A stretch of 33,255 nucleotides of DNA from Pirellulales bacterium (GTDB lineage: Bacteria > Planctomycetota > Planctomycetia > Pirellulales > JACPPG01), in contig DASZWQ010000164.1 of NCBI GenBank assembly GCA_035546535.1, forward strand, positions 1-33,255, written 5' to 3'. The position numbers and the translations under genes are program-made. The notes under the pieces were generated by a model that was not told the DNA's origin, made no database searches, and saw nothing but the letters and a program-made list of their open reading frames with translations. Below are positions 33,231 through 33,255 of this stretch, in pieces (the stretch's first letter is position 1; every line of letters begins with the position of its first letter).

Positions 33231-33255
33231 ATGTGTCTTGTTACTTCGTTCGTCG
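33231..33255 (+). CDS. Start of a gene cut by the window edge
   Basis: An ATG at 33231 is preceded by AAGGAGG (33218-33224) at a 6-base spacing, the best Shine-Dalgarno match in the window. Only eight residues are visible (MCLVTSFV), so the product cannot be identified. TTGACA occurs at 33146-33151 upstream, but no good -10 box at 16-18 bases follows it. Confidence 0.5.

Noticed and set aside
1..33255. CRISPR array, tRNA, rRNA, insertion sequence or prophage
   Set aside because: No spaced direct repeat series, cloverleaf, transposase or phage protein was seen on either strand.

Overview
The window is a GC-rich stretch of a planctomycete chromosome, most likely from the order Pirellulales or a close relative. 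The taxonomic call rests on the protein families rather than on rRNA, which is absent. It carries two Tat-exported DUF1501 proteins, a DUF1549/DUF1553 (PSCyt2/PSD1) protein with Big_2 domains, a Pirellula/Verrucomicrobium-type membrane-bound dehydrogenase with a C-terminal haem domain, a DUF1559 pseudopilin with an H-X9-DG-like end, and several small planctomycete-type proteins. I saw no tRNA, rRNA, transposase, phage gene or CRISPR array.

Layout. (1) 21-6773: on the minus strand, a five-haem cytochrome c gene is coupled by an ATGA overlap to an exported beta-propeller gene; a Tat-exported DUF1501 gene is divergent. (2) 6804-9393: a 77-aa small protein gene, a strong hairpin terminator, and a minus-strand cluster of BON protein, carboxypeptidase-regulatory-like lipoprotein and DUF1559 pseudopilin. 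(3) 9513-13873: a compact minus-strand sulfate uptake operon (sbp, cysT, cysW, cysA) ending in a DUF2292 (YezD-like) gene; a perfect 9-7-9 inverted repeat lies upstream of sbp. (4) 14185-16438: a GNAT-like protein and a Tat-exported hydroxypyruvate-isomerase-like TIM barrel. (5) 16514-18549: alkylation repair, an Ada-type sensor/AraC regulator fused to AlkA glycosylase, followed by an O6-alkylguanine methyltransferase. (6) 18646-19896: three small proteins, one on the minus strand, one very acidic, one HTH plus zinc-ribbon. (7) 20093-23104: the 1003-aa dehydrogenase/HEAT/haem protein, followed by a 102-bp long-armed inverted repeat. (8) 23353-26174: a YugP-like membrane zinc peptidase, an unrecognised lipoprotein and a NIPSNAP-family protein. 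(9) 26490-33118: DUF1501, a double-PPC-domain protein and a Big_2/DUF1549/DUF1553 protein, all on the plus strand. A further gene starts at the right edge.

How it fits together. Three separate loci encode exported cytochrome c or dehydrogenase-like proteins of the kind that planctomycetes hold in large paralogous sets; substrates are unknown and are not assigned here. The sulfate operon is the clearest metabolic unit. The alkA-ada fusion and ogt form a small DNA-alkylation repair unit. The best candidates for undescribed biology are the five-haem cytochrome/propeller/DUF1501 locus, the DUF1501-PPC-PSD1 locus, the acidic-protein/HTH-zinc-ribbon pair, the sbp operator candidate and the long-armed inverted repeat.
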